The notes: generated by a model not told the origin, from the letters alone. Shown: positions 32,921-42,054, counted from the first letter of the stretch. The stretch: 46,827 nucleotides of DNA from Candidatus Phocaeicola gallistercoris (GCA_019116145.1 DXCG01000116.1:1-46827), one strand, 5' to 3'. Translations and numbers: made by a program.

Positions 32921-33823
32921 TCATTTGCTTCCGATGTAGAGGAAAATCATACCGATCAGTACTAATATTAAGTCGATAGCTTTGCTTTTTAGATTCTTTT
33001 CGCGGAATAAAACAGCTCCGCATAAGAATGAAACAACAACACTGCTTCTCCGAATCATTGAGATGATGGAAATCATGGAATCCTTTTCACTAAGTGCATA
33101 GAAATATACAAAATCGGCAGCCGAAAGGAATATGGAAATCAGAATAATGCACCAATTCCAGTGAAAAGGAGTTGTGGTTTTGCGTTTAGGCCACCATAGA
33201 AACATAAGAACTCCGCCCATCATAAAAAATTGGTATATATTGTACCATGACTGGATGATCATGTTATTAAATCTTCCCATGAGATATTTATCATAAAGGC
33301 CGCTTACGGCTCCCAGTACGGCTGCAAGAACAATGAACCATATCCAATGGTTATGAGTAAAACTGATACCTTCTTTTCTTCCCGACCGGCTTAACATGAA
33401 AAACGATAGAACTGCCATTAAAACACCAATCCATTGATAAGCATTCAGTTGTTCGTGAAAAATAAGTAAAGCTCCTAACAAGGTCATTACAGGACGTGTG
33501 GCATTGATTGGTCCTACGATTGTCAGAGGGAGGTGCTTCATTCCGAAATAGCCTAATGTCCATGATGATAGTACGATGAGCGATTTCAGGAAGATAAATC
33601 CATGTGTCTCAATCGACTCTATAGGTGGAACATAAAAAATAGTATGTTTAAGAAATTCAGGTTTAAAATGAGATACAAGTATGAATGGAAGAAAAATCAG
33701 GCTTGAGAAAAGAGTATTGAGGGCTAATACCGGTAGAACGGCATTATTGTTAAGCGATTTTTTCTTACATACATCATAAAAGCCTAATAGAACAGCCGAG
33801 CAGAATGCTAAAACTAACCACAT
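32921..33823 (-). CDS. EamA/DMT-family transporter
   Basis: The 300-residue product has about ten hydrophobic helices in two repeats of five, the drug/metabolite transporter (EamA) layout. The first half ends with the conserved stretch PLTIVGPINATRPVMTLLGALLIFHEQLNAYQWIGVLM, and the second half repeats the pattern with SVVVSFLCGAVLFREKNLKSKAIDLILVLIGM. The substrate is unknown; the family includes exporters of amino acids, nucleotides and sugars. It diverges from the radical-SAM gene across about 160 bases that contain a palindrome and candidate promoters. Confidence 0.85.
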   Translation of the reverse strand: MWLVLAFCSAVLLGFYDVCKKKSLNNNAVLPVLALNTLFSSLIFLPFILVSHFKPEFLKHTIFYVPPIESIETHGFIFLKSLIVLSSWTLGYFGMKHLPLTIVGPINATRPVMTLLGALLIFHEQLNAYQWIGVLMAVLSFFMLSRSGRKEGISFTHNHWIWFIVLAAVLGAVSGLYDKYLMGRFNNMIIQSWYNIYQFFMMGGVLMFLWWPKRKTTTPFHWNWCIILISIFLSAADFVYFYALSEKDSMISIISMIRRSSVVVSFLCGAVLFREKNLKSKAIDLILVLIGMIFLYIGSK

Positions 33824-33860
33824 ACTTATAAATATTTGTTATCCTTTTTTGTCATGACAA

Positions 33861-33907
33861 CTTCACAATTTTGTGAAGACGTTTTTTATTTTTGCGCTGC
33901 AAAGTTA
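33861..33907. promoter_or_regulatory. Divergent promoter region with a palindrome
   Basis: CTTCACAA-TT-TTGTGAAG (33861-33878) is a perfect inverted repeat. It lies beside TATTTTTG on the plus strand (33887-33894, facing the radical-SAM gene) and TAACTTTG on the minus strand (33900-33907, facing the EamA gene). Since both genes are transcribed away from it, the repeat is more likely an operator than a terminator. No clear -33 elements are seen. Confidence 0.45.
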
Positions 33908-33986
33908 CAACATTTTTCATGAAAAATTTGTGGAGGTAGTAATCTCTCTTTAAATTTGAATTTGAGAAGTGATAAAGAGGACGAGA

Positions 33987-35252
33987 ATGAATGAACAGAC
34001 ACTACAAAAATTAAGGATATTGGCAGAATCGGCTAAGTATGATGTGTCTTGTGCTTCAAGTGGCACTGTGCGTAGAAATACAAAAGGAGGGCTTGGGAAT
34101 ACGGTTGGCGGATGGGGCATCTGCCATAGCTTTTCGGATGATGGGCGGTGTATTTCGTTGCTTAAAATCATGCTTACGAATTATTGCATATACGATTGTG
34201 CTTATTGCATCAATCGGATTAGCAATGATATACCTCGTGCAACATTCTCTGTCAGCGAATTGGTTGAACTTACCATTGAATTTTATCGTCGGAATTATAT
34301 AGAGGGACTTTTCTTGAGTTCGGGGGTGGTTCGTAATCCCGATTATACCATGGAGCGTTTGGTGCGTGTGGCGAAAGATTTGCGCGAGCTTTATCATTTT
34401 AACGGGTATATTCATTTGAAAAGTATCCCGGGAGCAAGCCGGGAGCTTGTCCGTCAGGCAGGATTATATGCCGACCGATTGAGTGTGAACCTTGAAATCC
34501 CTACAGAAGTTAATTTGAAACGTCTTGCACCGGAGAAAGATCACCAAAGTGTATATCGTCCCATGAGTTATATACAACAGGGAGTTCTGGAAAATAAAGA
34601 AGAACGTCGTCATTATCGGTATGCGCCACGATTTGCTCCTGCAGGACAAAGCACTCAGATGATTGTAGGTGCTACCGATGAAACAGATAAGGATATTTTG
34701 AATGTATCAACGAGATTGTATCAATGCATGACCATGAAAAGGGTGTATTATTCGGGTTATGTATCTGTTAATACATACGATAAGCGTTTACCTGCATTGA
34801 AACAACCTCCTCTTGTTCGTGAAAACCGTTTGTATCAAGCCGATTGGTTATTACGTTTTTATCAGTTTGATGTCAGTGAATTGGTCGATGAGCATATTCC
34901 AAATCTTCCATTGGATATCGATCCGAAGTTGGCATGGGCTTTGCGTCATCCCGAATGTTTTCCGGTAAATATATGTACTGCCGATTATGAGATGCTAATC
35001 CGTGTTCCGGGCATCGGTGTAAAATCGGCAAAAATGATTGTTTCTTCACGGCGTTTTTCCCGTATAGGTTTTTACGATTTAAAGAAAATAGGAGTGGTTA
35101 TAAAAAAAGCCAAATATTTTATAACATGTAATGAGTTGCCGGAAAAGACGATTTGTGAGTTAGGTGCTGCACGTGTGAAAGAATTGTTATTGCCTAAGCA
35201 GTATAAAAAGTCAGATAACCGGCAATTAAGTTTGAATTTCATTTTTGAATAG
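33987..35252 (+). CDS. Putative DNA modification/repair radical SAM protein (TIGR03916-like)
   Basis: The 421-residue product has the radical SAM motif CIYDCAYC (CxxxCxxC) near residues 67-74, preceded by GGWGICHSFSDDGRCISLLKIMLTNY, and a second half that ends with a helix-hairpin-helix DNA-binding motif, LIRVPGIGVKSAKMIVSSRR (near 337-356). This combination matches the TIGR03916-like family of putative DNA modification or repair proteins. To my recollection, members are almost always encoded beside a partner protein that is sometimes fused to a uracil-DNA-glycosylase domain. The next gene here is an Nramp transporter instead. The ATG at 33987 is preferred over a GTG at 33969. Its chemistry is unknown. 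Confidence 0.85.
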   Translation: MNEQTLQKLRILAESAKYDVSCASSGTVRRNTKGGLGNTVGGWGICHSFSDDGRCISLLKIMLTNYCIYDCAYCINRISNDIPRATFSVSELVELTIEFYRRNYIEGLFLSSGVVRNPDYTMERLVRVAKDLRELYHFNGYIHLKSIPGASRELVRQAGLYADRLSVNLEIPTEVNLKRLAPEKDHQSVYRPMSYIQQGVLENKEERRHYRYAPRFAPAGQSTQMIVGATDETDKDILNVSTRLYQCMTMKRVYYSGYVSVNTYDKRLPALKQPPLVRENRLYQADWLLRFYQFDVSELVDEHIPNLPLDIDPKLAWALRHPECFPVNICTADYEMLIRVPGIGVKSAKMIVSSRRFSRIGFYDLKKIGVVIKKAKYFITCNELPEKTICELGAARVKELLLPKQYKKSDNRQLSLNFIFE

Positions 35253-35277
35253 AAAATAACAATAAAGTCCTATCATA

Positions 35278-36537
35278 ATGTTGAAGAATTTAATAAAAGA
35301 GTTAAAGCGTAAAGATCACCAACGTTATTTAGGAGGATTGGATATCTTTCGTTATATCGGTCCCGGTTTGCTTGTAACGGTTGGTTTTATTGATCCGGGG
35401 AACTGGGCTTCCAATTTTGCTGCAGGAGCTGATTACGGTTACAGCCTGTTATGGGTTGTAACACTTTCAACCATTATGCTTGTTATACTTCAACATAATG
35501 TTGCTCATCTTGGAATAGTAACAGGGTTATGTTTAAGTGAAGCCGCAAGTAAATATACTCCTAAGTGGATTTCCCGTCCTGTATTGGGAAGTGCGGTAAT
35601 TGCATCTGTATCTACTTCACTTGCAGAGATATTGGGTGGGGCTATTGCTCTGGAAATGTTGTTTGATATCCCTATAAGTATAGGTGCGGTATTGATAACT
35701 ATTTTTGTTTGCATATTATTGTTTACCAATTCATATAAGCGTATTGAAAGAGGAATTATTGCCTTTGTTTCTGTAATCGGGCTTTCTTTCTTGTATGAAT
35801 TGTTTTTGGTTGATATCGATTGGCCACTTGCTGTTCGTTCCAGTGTTACGCCTTGTATACCGGAAGGCAGTATGTTGATAGTTATGAGTATATTAGGAGC
35901 TGTTGTAATGCCGCACAATCTTTTCTTGCATTCCGAGGTTGTACAAAGTAGGGAGTATAATAAAAAGAGTGAGGTTTCTATTCGTAAATATTTGAAATAT
36001 GAGTTTTATGATACATTGTTTTCTATGGGTGTGGGATGGGCTATCAATAGTGCAATGATTTTATTGGCAGCCGCTACGTTTTTTTATAATCACATGCAAG
36101 TAAGTGAATTACAACAGGCAAAATCTTTGCTCGACCCGTTATTGGGGAATCAAGCTGGGACAATATTTGCTTTAGCTTTGCTTATGGCAAGTATTTCTTC
36201 GACAGTAACAAGCGGAATGGCTGCCGGATCGATATTTGCAGGGATATTCAATGAGTCATATCATATTAAAGACGTTCATTCCCGTATAGGAGTTTTGTTG
36301 TCTTTAGGGATTGCTTTGATTATTATTCTGTTTATAAAGAATCCTTTTGACGGATTGCTTGTTTCTCAAATGATATTAAGTATTCAGTTGCCCTTTACGG
36401 TTTTCTTGCAAGTGTCGTTGACTTCTTCCACTCATGTAATGGGGAAGTATGTAAACTCGCAGTATAGTAAGATTTTGTTGTATGTTATCGCCGGGATTGT
36501 ATCGTTTTTAAATATTGCTTTGTTGTGTTTGGGCTGA
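35278..36537 (+). CDS. Nramp-family divalent metal ion transporter
   Basis: The 419-residue product has about eleven hydrophobic helices and both hallmark motifs of the Nramp/MntH family: DPGNWASNFAAGADYGY near residue 39, whose Asp and Asn bind the metal, and MPHNLFLHSEVVQSR in helix 6 with the metal-binding Met and the following His. The expected substrates are Mn2+ or Fe2+, driven by protons. It begins 25 bases after the radical-SAM gene on the same strand, so an operon with that iron-sulfur enzyme is possible. No Mn riboswitch or metal-responsive repeat is visible in the short gap. Its last 30 bases overlap the 3' end of the convergent MATE gene. Confidence 0.93.
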   Translation: MLKNLIKELKRKDHQRYLGGLDIFRYIGPGLLVTVGFIDPGNWASNFAAGADYGYSLLWVVTLSTIMLVILQHNVAHLGIVTGLCLSEAASKYTPKWISRPVLGSAVIASVSTSLAEILGGAIALEMLFDIPISIGAVLITIFVCILLFTNSYKRIERGIIAFVSVIGLSFLYELFLVDIDWPLAVRSSVTPCIPEGSMLIVMSILGAVVMPHNLFLHSEVVQSREYNKKSEVSIRKYLKYEFYDTLFSMGVGWAINSAMILLAAATFFYNHMQVSELQQAKSLLDPLLGNQAGTIFALALLMASISSTVTSGMAAGSIFAGIFNESYHIKDVHSRIGVLLSLGIALIIILFIKNPFDGLLVSQMILSIQLPFTVFLQVSLTSSTHVMGKYVNSQYSKILLYVIAGIVSFLNIALLCLG

Positions 36538-37887
36538 CGATAGGCTTTTCTTTTTTATTTGTTTGAAGTGGTAAAGCAACATAATTAAAGCGGTGATAAA
36601 TGCTAAAAAATCGGACGAAGGCATACTGAACCAAACACCTTCTACTCCATATAGGGGCGGGAATAATGCAAGTCCCGGCAAAAGGAATAATAATTGTCGC
36701 GATAATGAAAGGAATATTGAGACGGTTGCTTTCCCAATTGATTGGAAGAATTGGGTAATAATGATTTGACTTCCTACCACAGGAAATGCCATGACGCCAA
36801 TTTGGAGCGATAATTTGGCTTGTTCGGTTAGCTCATGATTGGTTGTAAACATTCCGACAAGCACTTCCGGGAATAGTTCGCTTATTAAAAATCCTGCAGT
36901 TGTGATACTTGTTCCTGCTATGATCCCTAATTTAAGAGTGCGTTTTACCCTGTCGAAACGCAATGCTCCGTAATTATATCCGGTAATGGGTTGCATTCCC
37001 ATTGTTATGCCCATGACAATCATGACAAATAACATTTGAATGCGGTTTAATATGCCAAAAGCACCAATGGCTAAGTCGCCTCCATAATTTAGCAGGCGGT
37101 TATTAATAAAAATAACAATGCAGCAGGCACATACATTCATTACAAAAGGAGACATGCCGATACTGAAAATATTTAGAATGATTTTCTTTTTTAGTTTAAA
37201 GCTGGGACGTTTAAAACGGATATAGCTTTTGGAAGAAGCGAAATGGTGTAAAACCCAAATCATTCCGATGAATTGAGATGCGATGGTCGACAAAGCTGCT
37301 CCTCGAATACCCCAGTTTAAGACAAAGATACAAATAGGGGCTAATATAATGTTACATCCTACTGTCAGCATAGATGAAAGCATAGCTTTTTTAGGATATC
37401 CGGTAGCACGCATAATATTATTAAGTCCTATCATGACATAAGAAATAGGACTTCCTAATAAAATGATTTGCATAAAGTCGCGGGCGTATGGAAGGGTGCT
37501 TTCACTTGCTCCAAAGAAATAGAGTATCGGGTCTAAGAAAATGAGGGTAATCCCTCCATAAAAAATGGCATTAATAACACAAAGAATGGTAACGTTTCCT
37601 AAAATGTCTTCTGTCCCTTTTACATCTTTTTGTCCCAATCGGATAGATGAGATGGTTGCACCTCCTACACCGACCAGTGTACAAAATGCTACAAGTAAGT
37701 TCATGAGTGGGAATGTGATAGCTAAACCAGAAATGGCCAATGCTCCTACACCGTGACCAATGAAAATACTGTCTATGATATTATAAAGCGATGTTAATGT
37801 CATTCCGATAATTGCCGGAATAGAATATTGAAGTAAAAGTTTACCTATTGGGGCGCTCCCTAACGTGTGTGGATTGTTTTTTTCCAT
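36508..37887 (-). CDS. MATE-family multidrug efflux transporter
   Basis: The 459-residue product has about twelve hydrophobic helices and typical MATE features: the start LGSAPIGKLLLQYSIPAIIGMTLTSLYNIIDSIFIG, a GPxxA-like repeat at the beginning of the second half, and a long second half with AIGAFGILNRIQMLFVMIVMGI and MGMQPITGYNYGA. Members export cationic drugs or metabolites with Na+ or H+. Its C-terminal coding sequence overlaps the end of the Nramp gene by 30 bases on the opposite strand. It has a -7 box upstream. Another MATE protein of a different subtype is encoded at 42193. Confidence 0.9.
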   Translation of the reverse strand: MEKNNPHTLGSAPIGKLLLQYSIPAIIGMTLTSLYNIIDSIFIGHGVGALAISGLAITFPLMNLLVAFCTLVGVGGATISSIRLGQKDVKGTEDILGNVTILCVINAIFYGGITLIFLDPILYFFGASESTLPYARDFMQIILLGSPISYVMIGLNNIMRATGYPKKAMLSSMLTVGCNIILAPICIFVLNWGIRGAALSTIASQFIGMIWVLHHFASSKSYIRFKRPSFKLKKKIILNIFSIGMSPFVMNVCACCIVIFINNRLLNYGGDLAIGAFGILNRIQMLFVMIVMGITMGMQPITGYNYGALRFDRVKRTLKLGIIAGTSITTAGFLISELFPEVLVGMFTTNHELTEQAKLSLQIGVMAFPVVGSQIIITQFFQSIGKATVSIFLSLSRQLLFLLPGLALFPPLYGVEGVWFSMPSSDFLAFITALIMLLYHFKQIKKKSLSSAQTQQSNI

Positions 37888-37907
37888 ATTCTTGTTTTTT
37901 GGCGGTG

Positions 37908-37915
37908 CAAAATTA
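37908..37915 (-). promoter_or_regulatory. Candidate -7 box of the MATE gene at 36508-37887
   Basis: On the minus strand this reads TAATTTTG, an exact match 20 bases before the ATG. Confidence 0.5.
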
Positions 37916-37983
37916 GTATATCTGGAGGAATATTTATCAATGTTTGGTTGTTAAATTAGGCTAATTTCTCTGCAGATTCCAAG

Positions 37984-38003
37984 AAAAAGCCCATGGGCTT
38001 TTT
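37984..38003. repeat. Perfect 20-base palindrome in a divergent intergenic region
   Basis: AAAAAGCCCATGGGCTTTTT is fully self-complementary, and just after it come AGTCC and AAGGGCCTT, which partly mirror the first arm. The region lies between the leftward MATE gene and rightward panB, so neither known gene needs a terminator here. It could be an operator, an attenuator in a long panB leader, or the end of an unseen transcript. Confidence 0.5.
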
Positions 38004-38108
38004 ATAAAAGTCCAAGGGCCTTAAGAATAAACACCGTTATGTTTTTGGATGGGAACAGAAAAAAGACCCGAATATTCTACTTTTTTCTTTTTCTTCTTTT
38101 AAAAATTG

Positions 38109-38116
38109 TACTTTTG
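38109..38116 (+). promoter_or_regulatory. Candidate -7 box of the panB operon
   Basis: TACTTTTG is an exact match 48 bases before the panB ATG; the base run upstream is T/C-rich without TTTG at the right spacing. Confidence 0.5.
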
Positions 38117-38164
38117 CAAAGAAAACAAAAAGAAAAGTGAGTTTAATTTAAATTTATTCAGATA

Positions 38165-38986
38165 ATGACAAAATATCTCTCAGATGACGCTCGTAAAGTG
38201 ACAACTCATCATTTGTTGGCAATGAAGCAGCAAAAAGAAAAAATAGCTATGCTGACTTCTTATGATTACACAATTGCAAAAATTGTAGATGGTGCCGGTG
38301 TCGATGTGATATTGGTCGGTGATTCGGCTTCAAATGTGATGGTAGGCAATGCGACAACACTTCCTATTACTGTCGATGAAATGATTCTTTACGGAAGGTC
38401 TGTGGTAAGAGGTGTACAACATGCTTTGGTGGTTGTAGATATGCCTTTTGGTTCTTATCAATCGAATCCTTTCGAAGGTGTAGACAATGCTGTTCGAATG
38501 ATAAAGGAAACCGGAGCAGATGCTTTGAAATTGGAAGGGGGAGAAGAAATTATCGATGTTGTCCGTCGTATTATCAATGCCGGAATACCGGTAATGGGGC
38601 ACTTGGGGTTGATGCCACAATCTATTCATAAGTATGGAACGTATGGTGTACGTGCCAAAGAAGATGCAGAAGCAGAAAAATTGGTTCGTGACGCGCATTT
38701 ATTGGAAGAAGCTGGTTGCTTCGGATTGGTTTTGGAGAAAATTCCTGCAACATTGGCGGCTCGTGTGGCGGGTGAATTGAGTATCCCGGTTATCGGTATT
38801 GGTGCAGGAAGTCAGGTCGACGGACAAGTCTTGGTAGTGGCCGATATGTTAGGTATGAATAAAGGGTTTAGCCCGAAATTTTTGCGGAAGTATGCCGATT
38901 TGAATACGGTTATGACTGATGCGGTGAGGCAATATGTTTCGGATGTAAAAACATGTGGTTTTCCGAATGATTTGGAGCAATATTAA
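38165..38986 (+). CDS. panB: 3-methyl-2-oxobutanoate hydroxymethyltransferase
   Basis: PanB transfers a one-carbon unit from 5,10-methylene-THF to ketoisovalerate, making ketopantoate for pantothenate and coenzyme A. The 273-residue product is a TIM barrel with the usual motifs: [33 protein letters not shown]-type start (metal-binding Asp in VGDSA), MPFGSYQ, the ALKLEGG segment, [14 protein letters not shown], and [16 protein letters not shown]. All motifs are intact. ettA starts 23 bases downstream and probably shares its transcript. The folate cofactor pool connects it to FolD. Confidence 0.96.
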   Translation: MTKYLSDDARKVTTHHLLAMKQQKEKIAMLTSYDYTIAKIVDGAGVDVILVGDSASNVMVGNATTLPITVDEMILYGRSVVRGVQHALVVVDMPFGSYQSNPFEGVDNAVRMIKETGADALKLEGGEEIIDVVRRIINAGIPVMGHLGLMPQSIHKYGTYGVRAKEDAEAEKLVRDAHLLEEAGCFGLVLEKIPATLAARVAGELSIPVIGIGAGSQVDGQVLVVADMLGMNKGFSPKFLRKYADLNTVMTDAVRQYVSDVKTCGFPNDLEQY

Positions 38987-39009
38987 TAAATATATAAAAG
39001 CAATAAGTA

Positions 39010-40698
39010 ATGGCAGACGATAAAAAGATTATTTTCTCGATGGTGGGAGTGAGTAAGTCATTCTCGAATAATAAGCAAGTACTGAAAGATATTTATCTTT
39101 CGTTTTTCTATGGTGCAAAAATAGGAATTATCGGATTGAACGGATCAGGTAAGTCTACTTTGCTGAAAATCATTGCCGGATTGGATAAGAATTATCAGGG
39201 TGAAGTGGTCTTTTCTCCCGGGTATTCTGTGGGGTATCTGCCGCAAGAACCCTATTTAGACGATTCAAAAACAGTCAAGGAGATTGTTATGGAAGGGGTA
39301 AAACCGATTGTAGATGCACTGACAGAATATGAGGAAATAAATCAGAAATTTGGTTTACCCGAATATTATGAAGACCCGGATAAAATGAACGGGTTGTTCA
39401 CGCGGCAAGCCGAATTGCAAGATATAATCGATGCAACCGATGCTTGGAATATAGATAGCAAATTGGAACGCGCCATGGATGCTTTACGTTGTCCGGCAGA
39501 AGACCAGTTGGCGAAGAATTTATCCGGAGGAGAACGCCGTAGGGTTGCGTTGTGTCGCTTATTACTTCAAAAACCGGATATATTGTTGCTCGATGAACCT
39601 ACTAACCATTTAGATGCAGAAAGCATTGACTGGTTAGAGCAACATTTGCAGCAATATGAAGGAACTGTTATTGCCGTAACGCATGACAGATACTTTTTAG
39701 ATCATGTGGCAGGATGGATACTTGAGCTTGATCGTGGTGAAGGAATTCCTTGGAAAGGTAATTATTCCAGTTGGTTGGAACAGAAAACCAAGCGTTTGGA
39801 GATGGAAGAAAAAGTTGCAAGTAAACGAAGAAAAACCTTGGAGCGTGAGTTAGAGTGGGTAAGAATGGCTCCTAAAGCACGTCATGCAAAAGGGAAAGCA
39901 CGTCTGAATTCGTATGATAAACTATTGAATGAGGATGTGAAAGAGAAAGAAGAAAAATTGGAAATATTCATTCCGAACGGGCCTCGCTTAGGAAATAAAG
40001 TCATAGAAGCACAACATGTTGCTAAGGCGTATGGCGATAAATTATTATTCGATGATTTGAATTTCATGCTCCCACCCAATGGAATTGTAGGTGTAATCGG
40101 ACCGAACGGAGCGGGAAAAACAACATTGTTCCGATTGATTATGGGATTTGAAAAGCCGGATAAAGGAACTTTTGAAGTAGGTGAAACTGTAAAAATTGCT
40201 TATGTAGATCAGCAGCATAAAGATATCGATCCCAATAAGACGGTTTATCAAGTAATAAGTGGAGGGAATGATTTGATTCGTATGGGCAATCGCGATGTAA
40301 ATGCACGGGCTTATCTGAGCCGGTTTAATTTTTCCGGGGCAGATCAGGAGAAACTTTGTGGAAAACTTTCCGGTGGAGAACGAAACCGCTTGCATTTGGC
40401 TATGGCTCTGAAAGAGGAGGGAAATGTATTACTGCTTGACGAACCGACCAATGACATTGATGTGAATACGCTGCGAGCACTTGAAGAAGGTTTGGAAGAT
40501 TTTGCCGGATGTGCTGTCGTGATTAGCCATGACCGTTGGTTCCTTGACCGTATTTGCACGCATATTTTGGCTTTTGAAGGGAATAGCGAGGTCTTTTTCT
40601 TTGAAGGGTCTTATACGGAGTACGAGGAGAATAAAATAAAACGGATGGGAAATGTAGAACCTAAACGTGTGCGTTATCGGAAATTGATGGACGACTAA
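39010..40698 (+). CDS. ettA: ABC-F protein EttA (energy-dependent translational throttle)
   Basis: EttA is a soluble twin-ATPase that binds the ribosomal E site and gates entry into elongation according to the ATP/ADP ratio. The 562-residue product has two complete ABC cassettes and no membrane segments. Walker A motifs are GLNGSGKST (about residues 38-46) and GPNGAGKTT in the second half. Signature motifs are LSGGERRR and LSGGERNR, and Walker B motifs are LLLDEPTNHLD and LLLDEPTNDID. The linker between cassettes and the arm insertion WILELDRGEGIPWKGNYSSWLEQK fit EttA rather than Uup. It sits between panB and a histidine phosphatase gene, with three bases to the latter. Confidence 0.94.
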   Translation: MADDKKIIFSMVGVSKSFSNNKQVLKDIYLSFFYGAKIGIIGLNGSGKSTLLKIIAGLDKNYQGEVVFSPGYSVGYLPQEPYLDDSKTVKEIVMEGVKPIVDALTEYEEINQKFGLPEYYEDPDKMNGLFTRQAELQDIIDATDAWNIDSKLERAMDALRCPAEDQLAKNLSGGERRRVALCRLLLQKPDILLLDEPTNHLDAESIDWLEQHLQQYEGTVIAVTHDRYFLDHVAGWILELDRGEGIPWKGNYSSWLEQKTKRLEMEEKVASKRRKTLERELEWVRMAPKARHAKGKARLNSYDKLLNEDVKEKEEKLEIFIPNGPRLGNKVIEAQHVAKAYGDKLLFDDLNFMLPPNGIVGVIGPNGAGKTTLFRLIMGFEKPDKGTFEVGETVKIAYVDQQHKDIDPNKTVYQVISGGNDLIRMGNRDVNARAYLSRFNFSGADQEKLCGKLSGGERNRLHLAMALKEEGNVLLLDEPTNDIDVNTLRALEEGLEDFAGCAVVISHDRWFLDRICTHILAFEGNSEVFFFEGSYTEYEENKIKRMGNVEPKRVRYRKLMDD

Positions 40699-40701
40699 TG
40701 T

Positions 40702-41217
40702 ATGGTTGAAGTATATTTGGCACGCCATGGTCAGACTGAAGAAAATGTTTGCCGTATATTTCAAGGGCATTTGCCCGGTCGGTTGACAGATGAGGGAAAA
40801 CAGCAGGCTATTGCATTGGGAGAATATTTAAAAGATATTCCGTTGGATGGCATATTGAGCAGCGATTTAGATCGGGTGGTTGAGACAGTTCGGCTGGCTG
40901 TAGGCTCACGGCATTTACCTTGGAAGATAACACCTTTATTGCGCGAAATTAATTGGGGGAGCTGGACGGGGCTTCCAATTGATTCGGTCGATAAATCTTG
41001 TTATCCGGAAAATGCGGAAACACGTGAAATGCTTTACCATCGGGCAGAACAGTGCGTGGATTTTATTCGTGGGAATTATCAAAATACTCGTTTGCTTGTT
41101 GTAGCGCATGGATTAATAAATCGTTCGATACGTGCTGTAGTGTGTGGAATACCTGTCTCTGAGCTTTATACAGTGTCTCGTATGCAAAATGGAGAATGCT
41201 GTAGATTAGAATTGTAG
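40702..41217 (+). CDS. Histidine phosphatase family protein
   Basis: The 171-residue product is a small phosphoglycerate-mutase-like phosphatase. It opens with the catalytic LARHGQTEEN (nucleophile His), carries the SSDLDRVVETVRLA segment where the family usually has an Arg-Ala-x-x-Thr pattern, and ends with the second catalytic His in VVAHGLINRS. The acidic catalytic residue in LREINWGSWTG is also typical. Members include alpha-ribazole phosphatase and broad-range phosphatases; no cobalamin genes are near, so I leave the substrate open. It is shorter than the usual 190-210 residues but complete. A strong hairpin follows. Confidence 0.88.
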   Translation: MVEVYLARHGQTEENVCRIFQGHLPGRLTDEGKQQAIALGEYLKDIPLDGILSSDLDRVVETVRLAVGSRHLPWKITPLLREINWGSWTGLPIDSVDKSCYPENAETREMLYHRAEQCVDFIRGNYQNTRLLVVAHGLINRSIRAVVCGIPVSELYTVSRMQNGECCRLEL

Positions 41218-41235
41218 ATTTTAATATAACAATAC

Positions 41236-41297
41236 AAAAAGCCCTTGAACTTTTTTCTAAAAGGTGAAATGGAAAAAGAAAAAGTTCAAGGGCTTTT
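41236..41297. terminator. Bidirectional terminator between the phosphatase gene and pyrH
   Basis: AAAAAGCCCTTGAACTTTTT (41236-41255) pairs almost perfectly with AAAAAGTTCAAGGGCTTTT (41279-41297) across a 23-base loop. A runs at the left and T runs at the right allow it to end both convergent transcripts. Confidence 0.9.
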
Positions 41298-41315
41298 CTT
41301 ATATATTTGCAGGCA

Positions 41316-42029
41316 TTAATTGTGTACGAGCGTGCCTATTTTTTCATCGCCGGCAATGACTTTTCTCAGATTTCCTACCGTATCCATGTCGAAAACAATG
41401 ATAGGTAGATTGTTTTCTTTGCACATACAGGTAGCAGTCAAGTCCATAACCTTCAGTCCGCGCGATAAAATTTCATCGTATGTTATTTCATCAAACTTGG
41501 TTGCTGCAGGGTCTTTTTCCGGGTCGGCCGTATAAATGCCGTCAACCCGTGTACCTTTTAGCATAACGTCTGCTTCTATTTCAATGCCCCTGAGCGATGA
41601 ACCGGTATCAGTGGTAAAGAACGGATTTCCTGTTCCTCCCGACATGATAACCACTTCACCGTTTTCCATTGCTTCGATAGCTTTCCATTTGGTATAAAAT
41701 TCGCCGATGGGTTCCATGCGAATGGCTGTGAGTACCCGTGTTTTAACACCGGCTGCAACCAAAGCAGAACTTAGTCCTAAACTGTTTATGACAGTCGCCA
41801 ACATGCCCATCTGATCGCCTTTTACACGATCGTAGCCTTTGCCTGCTCCGGTCAATCCGCGGAAGATATTGCCTCCCCCTATGACAATTCCTACCTGAAC
41901 GCCTAAATCGTGTATCTCCTTGATTTGAGTTGCATATTCTTCCAATCGCGTTTCATCAATACCATATTTCTGTTTCCCCATTAAACTCTCGCCACTGAGT
42001 TTTAATAAAATACGTTTAAATTTTGCCAT
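41316..42029 (-). CDS. pyrH: UMP kinase
   Basis: PyrH phosphorylates UMP to UDP, with GTP as activator and UTP as inhibitor, in pyrimidine supply for RNA and cell-wall precursors. The 237-residue product shows the amino-acid-kinase fold: RILLKLSGESLMG at the N-terminus, GIVIGGGNIFRG, the GMLATVINSL helix, and STGNPFFTTD-type substrate loop (GGTGNPFFTTDTGS), followed by DGIYTADPEKD. The length is typical of bacterial UMP kinases. It is separated from the MATE gene upstream by 163 bases with a -7 box, so it probably has its own transcript. frr and tsf are not adjacent, unlike in many bacteria. Confidence 0.96.
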   Translation of the reverse strand: MAKFKRILLKLSGESLMGKQKYGIDETRLEEYATQIKEIHDLGVQVGIVIGGGNIFRGLTGAGKGYDRVKGDQMGMLATVINSLGLSSALVAAGVKTRVLTAIRMEPIGEFYTKWKAIEAMENGEVVIMSGGTGNPFFTTDTGSSLRGIEIEADVMLKGTRVDGIYTADPEKDPAATKFDEITYDEILSRGLKVMDLTATCMCKENNLPIIVFDMDTVGNLRKVIAGDEKIGTLVHN

Positions 42030-42054
42030 ATCTGTTTTATTTTTTAATTTCTGA

